Positions 41,901-54,430 of a stretch of DNA of 64,000 nt are shown here, piece after piece. The DNA is from Pegea sp. RAD2-039 (lineage: Eukaryota; Chordata; Thaliacea; Salpida; Salpidae), in the NCBI GenBank assembly GCA_034620365.1, contig JAQGEQ010000324.1, positions 434,001 through 498,000 of the forward strand. Direction: 5' to 3'. The notes beneath the pieces were generated by a model. It saw only the letters and a program-made list of their open reading frames with translations, was not told the origin of the DNA and did not search any database. The position numbers and the translations under genes were made by a program. Positions within the stretch are counted from its first letter, which is position 1; every line of letters starts with the position of its first letter.

Positions 41901-44900
41901 AGTATAAAAGATAGAACTTTACTTGTAAGTAACCTTCTTAAAAAGCTGCGGAATTTGTCTACAAAATCAAGTCAGAATAAAAAGTTTTGAAATTTGTTTA
42001 ATAGTTCTTTTATAAAATGAAAATTAGAAATAATTTTGCTACTTGATAAAAATGAGTTTTTTAAACAATTTCATCAAATAATTCTTTATTAAATTAACAA
42101 AATATAAAATTACAATTATCTAAAGAGTAAATAATAAGTAGAAAAATATCAAAAAGTTGAAACCCAAAAATCTACAAATTTGTAACAAATGAAATGCAAA
42201 AGTTAATAAAATCCTAAAATAAAAAGATAAAAACCGCCGGCAAGTTGTTGGTTTGTAGATCAAAAAGTTAATTAAGATCTCAAATACACCAGAGAAATAA
42301 ACCCCTGTATGAAAAAAATTATAAAAAACGATGGAAAATCATAGATTGTAGCGTTGGATATGACACTAATGTTGAAAAAGGTCTTATCTGCGACAACATG
42401 ACATCAATGACATAAATTTCTACAAACTACAAACATGAAATCAGATTGTTTCAAGTAGAAGAGAATATTTGTCATTTCTAGCAATTTGCTGCGAAAATAT
42501 GTTAAATAGAACGCTTCAGTAGTCAATTAAATTTGTCGTCCTCAAGATTTCGAAACTACTTCATATGAAAAAGTCAACTAGAGGTGTCATTTCAGCAAGA
42601 AAGTAAAAAGTTCATCGGAATTTGTTTTAAGATGGATGCTAGAATTGTTGAAGATAGTTTTACTTGAAATTGACAAAAAACTTTAAAAGCCTTTTTATTT
42701 GAAATTGTTTTTAAAGTTGGTTTCAATCAAGCTAAAAGAATTTCGAATTTTCTGTCGATGAAAGATCTTTCAAAATTTCAAGTAATTTTCTGTTGATTGA
42801 GTTGAAAATGATTTTTTTGATTCTTTAATAAATTGTTGTAAATAACTGAAAAGTATTCAAAAAAGTTGAAAAATAAATGAAAAAGTTTTTTGGTGATGGT
42901 TCGAGATATCTTCAAAGCATTTGATGAAATTAATAAACTTTGAGACTGATTTATCATCTTTTGTAACTAACAGATGTTCACATAATATTTTGAACATTAG
43001 AAAAATTGAAAACAGAAGATATAAGGTAGCTGGTGTGGAGAAATAGTTGCTGCCTAGTGATTTATTTCTATAATAAATTGATGTAGATACCAGCGACTCC
43101 ATCTTCATCATTTACGATTTGATTGAAGCGTAATGAATACAACCTTCAATCATCCTGTAACTACTTGTAAAGAAGATGTTAACTGAACTATCTACGACCC
43201 AAGACTTGAAGAGGTTGTAACTATGAAAAAGTGGTGATGATCAGGTTTTTGGGTGGTTTTTGTCACGTCTCAATCGAGCAGTTTTGTTGATAAAACTTGT
43301 CTCAGATTGGAATTGTTGTGTGTGTGGTGAGAACTTGTTCGAATTCAGCTTCTTACACTTGAACAAAGGTGAACGCAGTTTCGATATTTCATTAAATATT
43401 TGTAACTTTTATTTCAATTACTTTCAAATGCAATAAATTATTTTTTTTTTGGAAAGTGAAAATTGAAATTCGCTTAACAAGCTTTTAGATCTGAATTCTC
43501 ATCAAGTGTTGATTTGAAAATCTTTCGGTTTTTAGAAATAATTGAAAAATGTTGAAAACAGGTTTTGCTGTCAACTATTCGTCAAATTGCTTCACACAAA
43601 AGCTTGTTTGAGTTTGTCACGTGACTTCATTTGGTGAATGAGAAGTTTTGTGAAGTATAAAACAGATATTTTAGTTCAGTTTTAAAAGCATTTGAGCGTT
43701 TGACAGTGAGATGGATTGATAAGTAAGAAGAAGCTTACAAAAAGTTATTACAAATAAACAAACCGATCATTTGATGTTGAAATTCTTTAAAGATATCTCA
43801 ATTAAAAGTTGTTCATCGAAATTTGTTGAAAAATTATCAATTTTCTTCGAGTTAATTTTGAAAACTTTTCAAATAATGAAATAATTTTTTTTAATTTGAT
43901 GAAAATGGAATCTGAATTAGCTCTCTGCTGCTGTCTGATTCCAACTAAATCAAAGATGTATCTAATTGAAGATAGATTTTGTAAATGTCATAAAGTGTTT
44001 ACATAAACCTTAAAATGATTTAATCGACTCAACAAACTCAAACACACATCAAATTTCAATTTAATAAATTATCGTTTTTAAGAGAAGCAATTTCTGTTGT
44101 GATCAGGAGAAAGGAAATTGTTTCAAATCAAATATCAGAAATCCTTTAAAGTTGAAAAAAGGAAAATAAGGTTAGGGAAAAAAGTGTTTAACAAAAGAAA
44201 CCTATTTTCTAGAAGATTTAGTTTCATTAAAAACTTTCTTTTAATGAAAGACAACTTTTTATCAAAAGTTTCAAAACATCAAAAAGTTTTTACTTTACGC
44301 TTCAAAGACAGAACAATTTTCTTTCGAGCTCTTTAACAAACTGCTATTAGCTAAGCAACAAGCCGAACAAATAGATTTGTAAAATTTGCTTCTTCAAAAC
44401 TGCATTTTTAAATTATGGGGTTTCAATTAAAAGAATAAAATTATTTCTTCGATAACTTAAAAGATTGATTTAAATTATTAAAAATTAAAAGAATATTTCG
44501 AATATTAAACAAGCAAAAAATAGGTTTTTACATCTTTTAGGTTTTTAAACAGGAATATAAATACAAGTTTAAATCAAAAGAAAAAAGTTAAATTTATTTT
44601 GATAATTATCTCAAATTAAAGAAAACTATTCTTAAATAATAAAGATTTCAAAAGAATTAAAAATCGTCAAAATTTCTTTCAAATCAAAAAAAGTTTTCAA
44701 CAAAGATGTTTAAGATTGAATTGGAAGTCTTTAAAAGTTTCAATGAGTTTTTGAGTACTTTGAAAATAATGAGTCTCAAAATTAAGAAGTTTTTTAAGGG
44801 CAGAAAAACTTTTCTAAAGTTTAATTCAAATTAAAAGTTTCAAAATTCTTCTGAAAGCTTTTTATAATTAGTAAAAGATTAAAAATTTTGTTACTGTTAA

Positions 44901-47315
44901 TAAATGAAGTAAAAAAAAATGAAAATAAATTAGTAGGAGAGTTTCGTTGGCTACATTTTCACTAAAAGCCACTCGAGGGACAAACCTTTAACTAATATCT
45001 TTAACTGTCTTTGGTAAGTGTTTTATGAAAAAAAAATGTTTAGATATAAAAAAAACTTTAGTTTAAAATGAAAAGTTTCTAAAGTTGTTATGAAAGTTGT
45101 TAAAAACCCAAAAGTCTTTTCAAAAATAAATTATTTACTGAAGTTTAGAATATTAAATCGCCAAAAAGATTTTGGCGTCAGTCAATTTGAATTTGATAAA
45201 ATACTTTTTTGCAAAACAGGTTTGGAGTTGAGAAGCAAATGTGAGCCAATTAATTAGCCTGCAGAGTTAGAAGAGAGATGTCTTCAACAGCATCACAAAG
45301 ACTTGCTCCCTTTCAACTAATTTTCAACATTGATGAACTTCAAAATTATTTCATTAAATTTTCAATGAATAAAATTTCAGAATTTTCTAAATTGAAATCA
45401 AAGTTTGATTTGTAAAATGTAAGAGCAGAAGCACTTGCTACAAAAAAATCAATTTTCAACTCCTTAAATCAATCTTACATTAAAAGAAGATACAAAAAAA
45501 AGTTTTGTAAAATTGAAAATGTATTTCCTTTTTTTAGTTAATTCGTCTCAACGATTTACAAATGAAATAAAAGGCCAACAGAAGGTTTTAAAAAAACTCA
45601 GATCAATTTGAAAGTGTTGAAAGTGAGTCGAGAGAAGGTGACAGAAAAATAATTAATTTAAAATCAAAGAATTTGTTTAGAAGAACAAAACGTCGCTAAA
45701 ATTGTTGAAAGATAAGAAAATTGTTGACAAGCTGGGGTTTTTACAAATATACTTTAATAAGTTGTCGTATGTTGATATTTTATTTAACTGGAATAAATAT
45801 TTGACGATTTTTGAAGCGTTTAATCGCATAAAATTTCATTTAATTAAATATTTTAAAACTAAAAAAAAACGAATTTTTATTGGAAAATTTTGAAGTTTTA
45901 AAAAAGGTTTTTATTTGGTGAGAAAAATTTCTGTAAAAAAATCGGTTTGAAGCCATTTAAAAACATTTATTTTGATTTATTCATTTTTGACGTCTATAAG
46001 CACCAACTTTTTGATTGTGGTTTTTAAAAAGCACAATGAAAAAGCTTTCGGTTTATAAGTGATTATGAATTAAACAAAATAGTTTTTTGAGCATGTCAAA
46101 GAAATAAGTCTACCTTCTTCTATTTGTTTGTTTTTAAAGGTCAATAATTTGATAAGGAGTCTTGTTGAGAATTGTCAGTTAAAAATTGTGTTTTTGAAAA
46201 GTCAGCTTTTTAGTTATTGATGTCTCAATCATGATGTTATCAATCTAACTGAGATTTGAAAATCAAATATGACAAAATACAACTGACAGTAGAAAACAAC
46301 AATCTTAACTTGTGTAGATAAAGCAAAGTTTTATTTGAGATCAAAATATGTCTTCAATCTGTTCTAACTTTCAATTACTTAAATGGTAAAAAAGAAATGA
46401 AAAAACAGAAGGTCTTGATAACAGCAAATGATTTTTGAGCTTAATTAAACTATCTTATTAGCTGCAAAATTTGCATAATTATTTCTAAAGCAATTAAATT
46501 TACAATGAAAACAAAGAAATGATAACAAAAAAAAATTGCCAATCGTTTTTACACCAGAATTTTACAATAAAATGAAAAATATTTACCATTTGATGGGTCT
46601 TCTGATTTCACTTTTTCACCATTCAAAGTTTTATTGTTCAAATCCGAAATATTATCGTCATAGATGTCTACAAATAAATTTCAAATAATTAAAATCAATA
46701 ATTTTTTGAACAAAATAAAAAACCTAAAATTCAAATTTAGAATAAAAACTTTTTTAAAAGCTGCTGGTTAAAATTTGCTAAAACAAATTAGAGTAATTAA
46801 AAAAATTGTAGCTCTTAAAATAATTTATGGAAAGCAATAAATATATTGAGTACAATGATATTTACTAACTAAACTCAAATTGTTTGCAAAGTAGAATAAA
46901 ACAAACAGAGCTATTCCTTCAAAAAATAAGACAGTGACTTGATAGTATATAAAGTGAACAATTTGATTAAATCAATCATTTATTCAGTTTAAACAGTAAA
47001 ACTTAATCTTTTTCAAAAAAAAAGAAAGAAACAGAATTAAAAAAATTCTTTTAAATATTTATTGCTAACAAGTTAAAACTAGTTAAATTAAAATTTATCA
47101 AATTTTTCATGATAATGATGACAAAATATAAGGATGAAAGTTTAAGACTTTTATTTTTTAGCTTTTCATAAATAATAAAATGAACTAAAAATTAAATTTT
47201 GATTTTAATCATTGAAAACATCTTTTGCCGGAAATAAATTTATCTTTGAGAGAAATTTATGATTTTTTTTATACAAACCATTAAATCTTTGAGGAGCTCC
47301 TTTTTTTCGAGTCAT
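29957..47315 (-). CDS. tsh: Teashirt-family zinc-finger transcriptional regulator
   Basis: Twelve coding exons on the minus strand: 47315-47279, 46667-46587, 40806-40485, 40091-39985, 37793-37702, 37292-37098, 36955-36787, 35482-35376, 35283-35001, 33289-32124, 31046-30751, 30080-29957. They join in frame to 992 residues. The start MTRKKGAPQRFN resembles the MPRRKQQAPRR start of vertebrate TSHZ proteins. Two fingers have the teashirt spacing C-x2-C-x12-H-x5-H (294-316 and 359-381, the second split by an intron after DSLQ). A third, classical C2H2 finger lies at about 887-908. PLDLTL (about 663) fits the CtBP-binding PxDLS-type motif, and DPLQSIKEM/NPLREML phrases recall the NPL-A-L motifs of the family. 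I see no homeodomain, which is the arthropod-like rather than the vertebrate form. Teashirt proteins pattern trunk and appendage tissue and interact with Wnt signalling. The exon 4 donor (39985 or 40001) is the weakest boundary. Confidence 0.85.
31633..31713 (-). repeat. 14-bp GATC-containing tandem repeat in tsh intron 10
   Basis: Alternating units GATCAGTTGATGAG and GATCAATTAATGAA, about five in all. Read on the minus strand the motif TGATCCTCATC is the same core as in the SEC14L1 intron minisatellites, though the period here is 14 rather than 17. Confidence 0.7.
33541..33900. repeat. 70-bp minisatellite in tsh intron 9
   Basis: Five units of exactly 70 bp begin at 33541, 33611, 33681, 33751 and 33821, with a partial sixth at 33891. 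Units 2 to 5 are nearly identical (CCTGGG/CTTGGG and one GGGTACC to GGATACC change); unit 1 is more diverged. The unit is far richer in G and C than its surroundings. Because 70 is one more than a multiple of three and the unit has no stop, all three plus-strand frames stay open, producing illusory proteins. Confidence 0.95.
40807..46586. other. Large tsh intron 2
   Basis: A 5.8-kb AT-rich intron on the minus-strand gene. No nested gene is supported; open frames such as 42857-43111 minus and 44118-44336 plus are low-complexity. One inverted repeat (41304-41364) stands out. Large early introns of developmental regulators often hold enhancers, but none can be pointed to here. Confidence 0.6.
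41304..41364. repeat. 12-bp perfect inverted repeat (hairpin) in tsh intron 2
   Basis: ATATGTAGGTCT at 41304-41315 is the exact reverse complement of AGACCTACATAT at 41353-41364, leaving a 37-nt loop. Pairing does not clearly extend outward, so it is shorter than a normal microRNA precursor stem. It may be the end of a small element. Confidence 0.6.
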
Positions 47316-50082
47316 TTTTCAGTAATTTTTTGTTATTTCTTTTAAATGTTGATAAACTTTCAGAAATTTTTTACAAACGAACAAATGTTTTTTATATATT
47401 TTCAAATTAAATTTATTTTTTATTATATCTGTAAAAAATCAAATAATTATTATAGATTTTTCTTATTTGATTGAAAATTGGATTCGAAAGATTTTATCAC
47501 TAAAATTCTGGTTACATCAAAAAGATTTTTGTTTTTCTATCATAAAAAATCAAATATTTAAAATAATTTGTTCTATAAATAAAATAAAATAAAACATAAA
47601 CTATACATCTCTAAAGTTTTATCTTGTATTTATAGTTACCTATAAGCAAATTACTACCAAATAGTTTAACCAATTACATTGATTTATTAGAAATTTTTAT
47701 ACTTCAAAAAGCTATAAGAATGAAGGCATTTAAAAAAAGGAGCTTTAAATTAATCAAACTTAATTCATAAGTTAGAAAATTTTGAATCTTAATATTATTT
47801 CAATTGAATTTTAATATAAATATTAACTTATTTAAAAGAATTAACTTTCCATTATTTCTGAAAATGTTAAAACTTAAAGTATTAAATTAAAATTATAATT
47901 TTGTAAAGGAAAAATAAAACATTTTATTTTTCTACAGGGAAGCTAAAAAAACTAACAAAAATAAAGTTGATTTTCACAATATGATAAAATAAAAACAAAA
48001 ATGAAAGAAAACAACAAAATATGACAAAAAAATATAGAAAAAATACATATAAACTGAATAATAAGCTGAAAATAAAAGTAAACATTATCAACATTAAAAT
48101 AAGAAGTTCATAAAAAGAATAAAACTACAACTTACATATATTTTAAGTTAAAAAAATTAGAAAAGTTTAAATATGATGAATTAAAAATGAAATAATTCAA
48201 AATAGTTTAGGTACAAAATAAGAAAAAAGTTGAATTTAAATCTTAAAGTTAGAAAAAAAGAAGATAAAATATAGAGGGTCATGTCTAAAACGTGATCTGG
48301 ATTTTTAACAAATATAAATTCAGAAATAGATTTTTTCATTTTTGCAAGGCTAATTTTACATAACAAAAAAATAGTTTAAAATTTAAACAATTTCTAAAAG
48401 TAAATCTTAAGAAAGAAACATTTTGATTAGATAAAAATCCAATTTTGTATATTTTAAAATCAAAGTTAAAGTCTGAATTTTCATTTTGATTTATTAAGTG
48501 ATAATAAATAACTAAAAAAATCTCTCAACACAATATCATAACAGAACTAACTTTAACTCGTTGTAAAAATTCACTTAGCAAAAAATCTTTAAAAAAATGC
48601 CCCAAGCTGAAATTGTTGTTAAATGTTTAAAAGGTTTTCGAAATTTTACTTGAATATGTTTCGTTTGCTAGCCAATATAGACCAAATATATCACATAATC
48701 AAATTTAAAATATTTGTTCATTAATTATAATGTTAATTAATGTCTGCGTAAGAAGCACTAATTATTCTATAAATGCATTAGATAGATTTTTCAATTTTAT
48801 ATGAAAAAAAAAACATACAAAACTATATATTGTCAAATTGTTTAATGCATAATTTTTTAACAATTTCAATTAATATTGTTACAAAATGGATACTTTTAAA
48901 GTTAAATAAAAAATTAATATAATAGTGTTTAGTTTATGAAATAAGATCTTTTTTATATTTAATGCTTAAAGTAAAAAATAAATAAATTTTGAAATACTAG
49001 AATAAAAATAACACAAAATTGATAAAAAAGTTTTTTTTAGTTATTTTAATTGAAAAAATATTCAGAATGATCTACTATGAAATCAAATAAATCTTGTAGA
49101 AAATTATTTAGTTCATGTAAGAGAACTATCAATAAAATTTTCAAGTTTTGATTGAAAAATTTAATTTTTGAATAAACATTTGACCTCAAAATCTGTTTAT
49201 CAATAAAACAGAAATTTTTTTTTAATATAAAACTTATATTCACTATAATAATGTCTTAAGCAAAAATAGACAAATAAATCATCTCAAATTCAATTTTGCA
49301 ACCTCAACAACAACTAAAATCTACTGAAGTTTCAATTTTTCTGAAAGAGTTAACCTAAAAAATTTTTTTTTTCTCTAAAATTAGAGAATTTTTTGCTAAA
49401 AGAGTAAACTTTTTGAGATTTAGACAAGACTTTATTAACAACTAAACTTTGTTGATAAATTTCATAAATTAATGATATTACTAATATCAAATACAAAATA
49501 GTTTTACATCGATCAAAAATTTCCTAGTTTACGACTTTGCAGTTTTTTTTAACAGCAGCTCGTTAAATAGATTTTTTTCTTTGGATAATTAGAAAATAAT
49601 TTATGATAAACAAATTTTGTTCTAAAGTTTTTTTTATCTCACTTTTGTAGTCAAAACAATACTAAAAATTTAATTTGAAATGTAAAGTTTTTTCTTTTAG
49701 AGCAGATTGAAAATAATAAATATTATATTTTGCTTCATAATAAACAATTAAGCTTATTTGTTATTAAAGCTTGATTTTATTATTTATCAGATTTTGTATC
49801 ATAAAACATCTGTTAATCGAATGCAAATTTCGACATTTGAAAATTTTATATAGTATGAAAATGGTTTCAGTGAAACTGAAAATTTTTAATAAGTTTATCT
49901 GTTTAAATTAGTTGATGGCTAATTAACTTTAAGACTATCAAATAGACTCCATGGCACCATAGTTTATTTAAGATCATTTTCAAGACAATTTTTCCTCATT
50001 CGTTATTAGTGGCTGAGAATTTTTTCACATAAACTAAAGTGCAATGTTATAATTTAGATACATTAAAATCTGCCCTGAATGT
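47316..50082. other. AT-rich region upstream of teashirt
   Basis: About 2.8 kb between the tsh start codon and the tRNA gene. It must contain the tsh promoter and any untranslated exons, but I see no TATA box in a convincing place, no gene and no repeat. Confidence 0.5.
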
Positions 50083-50154
50083 GGCCCGTTGGTCTAGGGG
50101 TATGATTTCCGCTTAGGGTGCGGGAGGTCCCGGGTTCAAATCCCGGACGGGCCC
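50083..50154 (+). tRNA. tRNA-Pro (anticodon AGG)
   Basis: A 72-nt cloverleaf: acceptor arms GGCCCGT and ACGGGCC with discriminator C, A box TGGTCTAGGGG, anticodon loop TTAGGGT with AGG at 50115-50117, and T arm CCGGGTTCAAATCCCGG containing the B box. There is no intron. A TTTT Pol III terminator follows at 50160-50163. The sequence is nearly the animal tRNA-Pro(AGG) consensus, so the gene looks functional. Confidence 0.97.
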
Positions 50155-50357
50155 TGAACTTTTGTTTAATTTTACTTATCTAAACTTTTAAATTTATCAG
50201 AAGTTCTTTATTCAAAAAGTTTGCTAGTTGATTAATTTTTTAAACTTCTGTTTATTACAAAAAAAAAAGTTATACTTTCAACATCAGCGATCTAAGCGAT
50301 GTGTTTGATTATAACTTTGATTTGAGCCAACTCAGTTTAATAAAAAAAAGTTTAGCG

Positions 50358-50446
50358 CTTGAACTGACAACAACTCTTCGACCATCAGTACCAAGTCAGT
50401 AATAACTTGTCTTACAAACAAATCTTGAGCTTGGTGATTGAAGGTA
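50358..50446 (+). repeat. Short dispersed repeat, second copy
   Basis: It aligns over about 85 bases with the reverse complement of 26060-26178, including AACTTGTCTT, CAAACAAATCTTG and GCTTGGTG. It lies between the tRNA gene and a LINE fragment. No coding potential is convincing. Confidence 0.5.
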
Positions 50447-50589
50447 CTGAGGGCTCACTTGCTTCTAGCATTTTGGCTTAAAGCAGATATAGCAATGCAC
50501 TATTCAGTGATTAATGTTTATATGAACGTAGATAAGACCTTTAAATTTATCTAATTAAATAACTAGTAAATAACTAAATAATAGTGTCT

Positions 50590-50765
50590 ATCAATTGGAA
50601 AATTTTGTTAATAATTGACCATGCGTTGAAGAACATATTTAATGTGATAGAAGAATTGTCTTTTTGACGCTTGTGAGATTTGATGATGGGTTTTCTGTAG
50701 ATTGATACCTTTGGTATTCACACTTATGTGCGGAAAGAGTTTAAAAAAAGAAGATGTGAGTTCAG
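50590..50765 (-). mobile_element. CR1-like LINE fragment, copy C (start of ORF2)
   Basis: It matches the first 170 or so bases of ORF2 in copies B (about 24435-24600) and D (about 63825-63990), including TGTCTTTTTGAC and the TTGTTAATAATTGACC region. Short and frameshifted, so only a relic. Confidence 0.75.
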
Positions 50766-50903
50766 TGATTAATTGCCAGTTCTGTTTGTTTAATAATACC
50801 TTCCTTATAATTCTTTGTCTTATTTAGACCCAAATTTGTTAATTTGAAAGCAAAATTCAATTTTATAATTTTACAAAACAAGTAATTCTTTTTTGTTCAA
50901 ATA

Positions 50904-50913
50904 TTTATTTATT
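50904..50913 (-). terminator. Overlapping AATAAA poly(A) signals of NUDCD3
   Basis: Two overlapping AATAAA hexamers on the minus strand, 20-30 nt beyond the NUDCD3 stop. Confidence 0.55.
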
Positions 50914-50932
50914 TCAATTAATGAGAAAGAGA

Positions 50933-52854
50933 TTATTGACTTATATTAAACATTCTTGGGTCAAATTTTTGCCCTTTAAAAGGGGAACCTTCATTATTCC
51001 ATCCTTTCTTTAACATCTCATGAACATTCTGAAGAAAAAAGAAGAGTTTCTAAAACTATAAGTTTAAATATTCACAAAACTAACCAATTCGTGGCTTTGT
51101 GGTTTTCCGAGTCGTTTCTGGTTTGCATCAAATTTCAATTTATTTAAAACTGCGTTCTCTTCTTCGGTTAAATCTGCAGCGCTCCTTTCAGCAGAGATAT
51201 TCTCAATATCAATGTTTTCCTCATCAACTATTAACTTCTTCCACCAGATAGGCTTCAGTTTAGTTAAAGTAATCTTTAAGACAATCCAAATGTAAATGAA
51301 TCTTGAGTATCTAAACTTAATCTTACTTGTATATCTTTACTTTTCTCTAAGCTCCACATACTTTCATCTAGTTTCACTTCTTCATCTAATTCACCATCTA
51401 TTAGACTTATGGAGGTTTTATCATCTTCATTTCGTTCAATATTCACTTTTAAATGTTTCTTTCTGATATGTACGTGAACCTAAACATTAAAAATAAAATT
51501 TCAACCCAAAAAAGCTTCTACAAAACCTGTTTAGCCTTTTGTATGTGAGTAGGAATCTTTATCTTAACATCCACATCATCATAACTTTGAGACCAGCTGT
51601 AATTATTACGTACAGCTCCATTAAAACTATCTGGGTTTGCTTGAAATTGCTTTTGACTGAAATCAATTAAATCGAATTATTCATTTATTTTACTCAATAC
51701 ATGGCTGATGACAAAGTATAGAGATCTTTACGAAATTGTTCAATGCAAAAGTTAAGACAGAGGTTAATGTTAAACTTTCTGGGAGTTTTTGCTAATATGA
51801 GATGTGAAACTGAGTCAAAGGCTTTGTGGTTGTCTTTATAGATGATATTGGTTGTTAAATTATTTGCTTAGAAATATAGCTACTGGTGGAGACAAAACAA
51901 CAGCTGATCACTGGAGGATCAAAATTGATAATCATAAAATTAGTTATTGTGGACAAGATAAGTCAGATTTTTTTGGATATAATCAATGGCAGTTAGATTG
52001 CAAAACTAAACAAACGTTAAAGGTTTAGATGGTTGTTTTGTCTCAACAGTTTTTTGTTTGATCTTTTCATGATATTTTTTAGGTTTATCTTCTTTCATTG
52101 AAGGCTTCTTTTCTATAAAACAAAAGTAATTAAAGTTGAAAGTTTTAGAAAAATCTTAATATAAAAAACCTTTCATCAGTTTTTGCAAAGCAACATTCTT
52201 CTGAGCAATTTCTCGGTGATTCTTGAAAAACTAGAAAAAAAAATAGAAATAAAAACTATAAAACTTAACTTTTTAAAATTAAGTTAAGTTAAACCCTTTA
52301 ACACTTTTTATGAATTTAATTAAACTTTTATAACAAATCAAATAAAAGTATTTAAAAAATGAAAATAAATTATTGTTAAAAGATAATTTAATGGAAAGTT
52401 CAACATAAAAAAGATTTTTGTTCAAATAATAAAAATATTTTTGAAATATTAAAATCATTAAAAACACTTAGAAAACTGAACATTCTGAATATTGTATAAA
52501 ATATATATTTATATATTATCTAATAATTTTTCACATGTTTATATTTAAGTTTAAAAATACCCTAAAAATCATTTTATTATAACTTTAACAAAAGATAAAA
52601 ACAAACTATTTGATTTAATTCATAAAATAGAAGATAAAAGCTGAAAGATTTTGATTCACATTAAGTAATAACTTTTCAGCCATGCCTTCAGGAAATCCAA
52701 CATTTGGTGATTCTTCTGTCAATATCCAAAAAAAATCTGTTTTTTCCCTTAAAAAACTAAAAATGATATCCATAAAACTTTCTAAGTTTCCTTCTTGTTG
52801 CAATATTCCCATCAAAGCAGTAAAATAAGATTCTTTTTTGTTATAGTTTGACAT
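50933..52854 (-). CDS. NUDCD3: NudC domain-containing protein 3
   Basis: Seven coding exons on the minus strand: 52854-52660, 52230-52170, 52112-52016, 51656-51527, 51479-51327, 51273-51085, 51028-50933. All phases agree, giving 306 residues. The N-terminal region has the REKTDFF-type NUDCD3 start. A Lys-rich linker follows. The CS/p23-like domain opens with FQANPDSFNGAVRNNYSWSQ and includes a MWSLEKSK segment. The C-terminus has GKPQSHEL, VHEMLKKGWNNEGSPF and FDPRMFNIS, all characteristic of NUDCD3. The family is an HSP90-linked co-chaperone that supports dynein intermediate chain stability and Kelch-protein folding. Intron 3 has a decayed LINE fragment inside it. The exon 1 donor (GTGAAT) is supported by homology and phase. 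Confidence 0.93.
51700..51960 (-). mobile_element. Third LINE lineage: reverse transcriptase fragment in NUDCD3 intron 3
   Basis: On the minus strand one frame reads TNIIYKDNHKAFDSVSHLIL, the palm motif of a non-LTR reverse transcriptase (the first catalytic Asp region). A neighbouring block, AGCTACTGGNGGAGAC with GCTGATCACTGGA, is shared with 54363-54400. It is a short, dead insertion of a family different from the CR1-like LINE. Confidence 0.65.
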
Positions 52855-54229
52855 TTTTTTAAATTTTAAACTAAATTCTATAATCAAATAGAATAATGAT
52901 TAAAAATAAATTCTCAACAGAAATATTTTTTATTCAATTTTTAAAAATTAAAACATTATTAATTGGGATAAATAATTCATCAAAAGAAATAAGACAAACA
53001 TAAAATAAATTTTTAAGATTTAATTTAGGTCAATAATAACAATAACATTTATTTCTTATTCTCCAAAATAAAATTCAATTTCATTTATATTTTATCAGAG
53101 CAAATATAATTGAATCACATCAAAATATTTTCAATTTATAATAATATTAACCAAAGAAGCAAAATTGAATACTAGATAAAATCATTTCAGAACAATTTTA
53201 AAAATAATAAAATAATTTAGAATAATCTGGTTTAGACTAAAACTTATGCATTTTACCACTTTTAGTTCAAATATTTTTTAATGCTAAAAAAAATATTTTT
53301 GATAAAATTTTTTAACAGTAAAACCATGACAAAATAAAAAATACAAAAAACAACATGAAACAATAAACTAAAGGAAGCAAAAATAATATAAACAAATACA
53401 TGATTAAATGTATAAATCAAATTTCTCATAAACTTTATTAACCTTGAAATATTCTAACATTCAGTTTACTTTTTACAAAAATTGATAAAAATATAAAAAC
53501 AAATAAAAGAAATCCCATGAAAAACTTGCTTGTTGTTTATCTAAAAATTCAATTATTTAGAAATCCATTTTAAGAAAACTGAAAAAGCGACTTGACAGTT
53601 TTGTTAACCCCAAAAGTAATAAATTATCATTTATATTATTTATGTAGAAGGTTTCTTTATATTTTTAGATGATTGAACTCTTTTTATTCAACTAAAATAA
53701 ATTTTCAAAATGTTAAAATAAATTTTCCTCCATTAAATTCATTCAACTTTTTATTTGTTACTAAGGTTACAAACAAGAACTTTATTCAAAATATCTTCGG
53801 TATATTGCAAAATTTGATACATAAAAGAAAATTAAGTACCTTAAAAGGATGCGTAAAAATTTCTGCTTAGAACAAGGTTGACGAAAAAATTAAATTTTGC
53901 TTTCATACCAATATGTTATAGAACTTGGATATATATTTTAACGAAAGCTTGTAATCTTTTTCGTCCTGGTAGCGGACTCAAACGTACACAAGATTAGCCT
54001 CCATCAATTTAATCTTACACTATCATCATAAACTACAGAATCTTGAGTGAATATTTTGTTGTTGATGTACATGATAAAGGCCCAACACTTAACGCCTTTG
54101 ACAGACACTTTCCCAATCATTAGTTTATAGCTTTCTCGAGTTCAACACACAGCTTACTGTCCTTTCATACACTATTGGAATGCACCTCTTTACCTGGTCT
54201 TACCAAATTGAAAAACATGCTTTTTAATG
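52855..54229. other. AT-rich intergenic stretch upstream of NUDCD3
   Basis: No supported gene. 53900-54229 is less AT-rich and may be more of the decayed LINE at 54230-54430, but the translation is too damaged to assign. Confidence 0.4.
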
Positions 54230-54430
54230 GTTGTTAAAAAGGAGGGTAAACGTTAAATTTTCTGAAAGAAAAGTAAAAAGAATAATCAAAATTCGATGTC
54301 AAATTGAATTAAAAGCTTTGCGTATATCTGTATAAAAGATATTAGCTGCTACAACATTTAATCAGAAACATAGCTACTGGGGGAGACAGCTGATCACTGG
54401 AAGATCTTTCAGGAAGAAACCAAAATTGAT
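54230..54430 (-). mobile_element. Third LINE lineage: second reverse transcriptase fragment
   Basis: The minus-strand frame reads NVVAANIFYTDIRKAFNSI, the same palm motif as the fragment at 51700-51960, next to the shared AGCTACTGG/GCTGATCACTGGA block. A heavily decayed relic. Confidence 0.6.
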
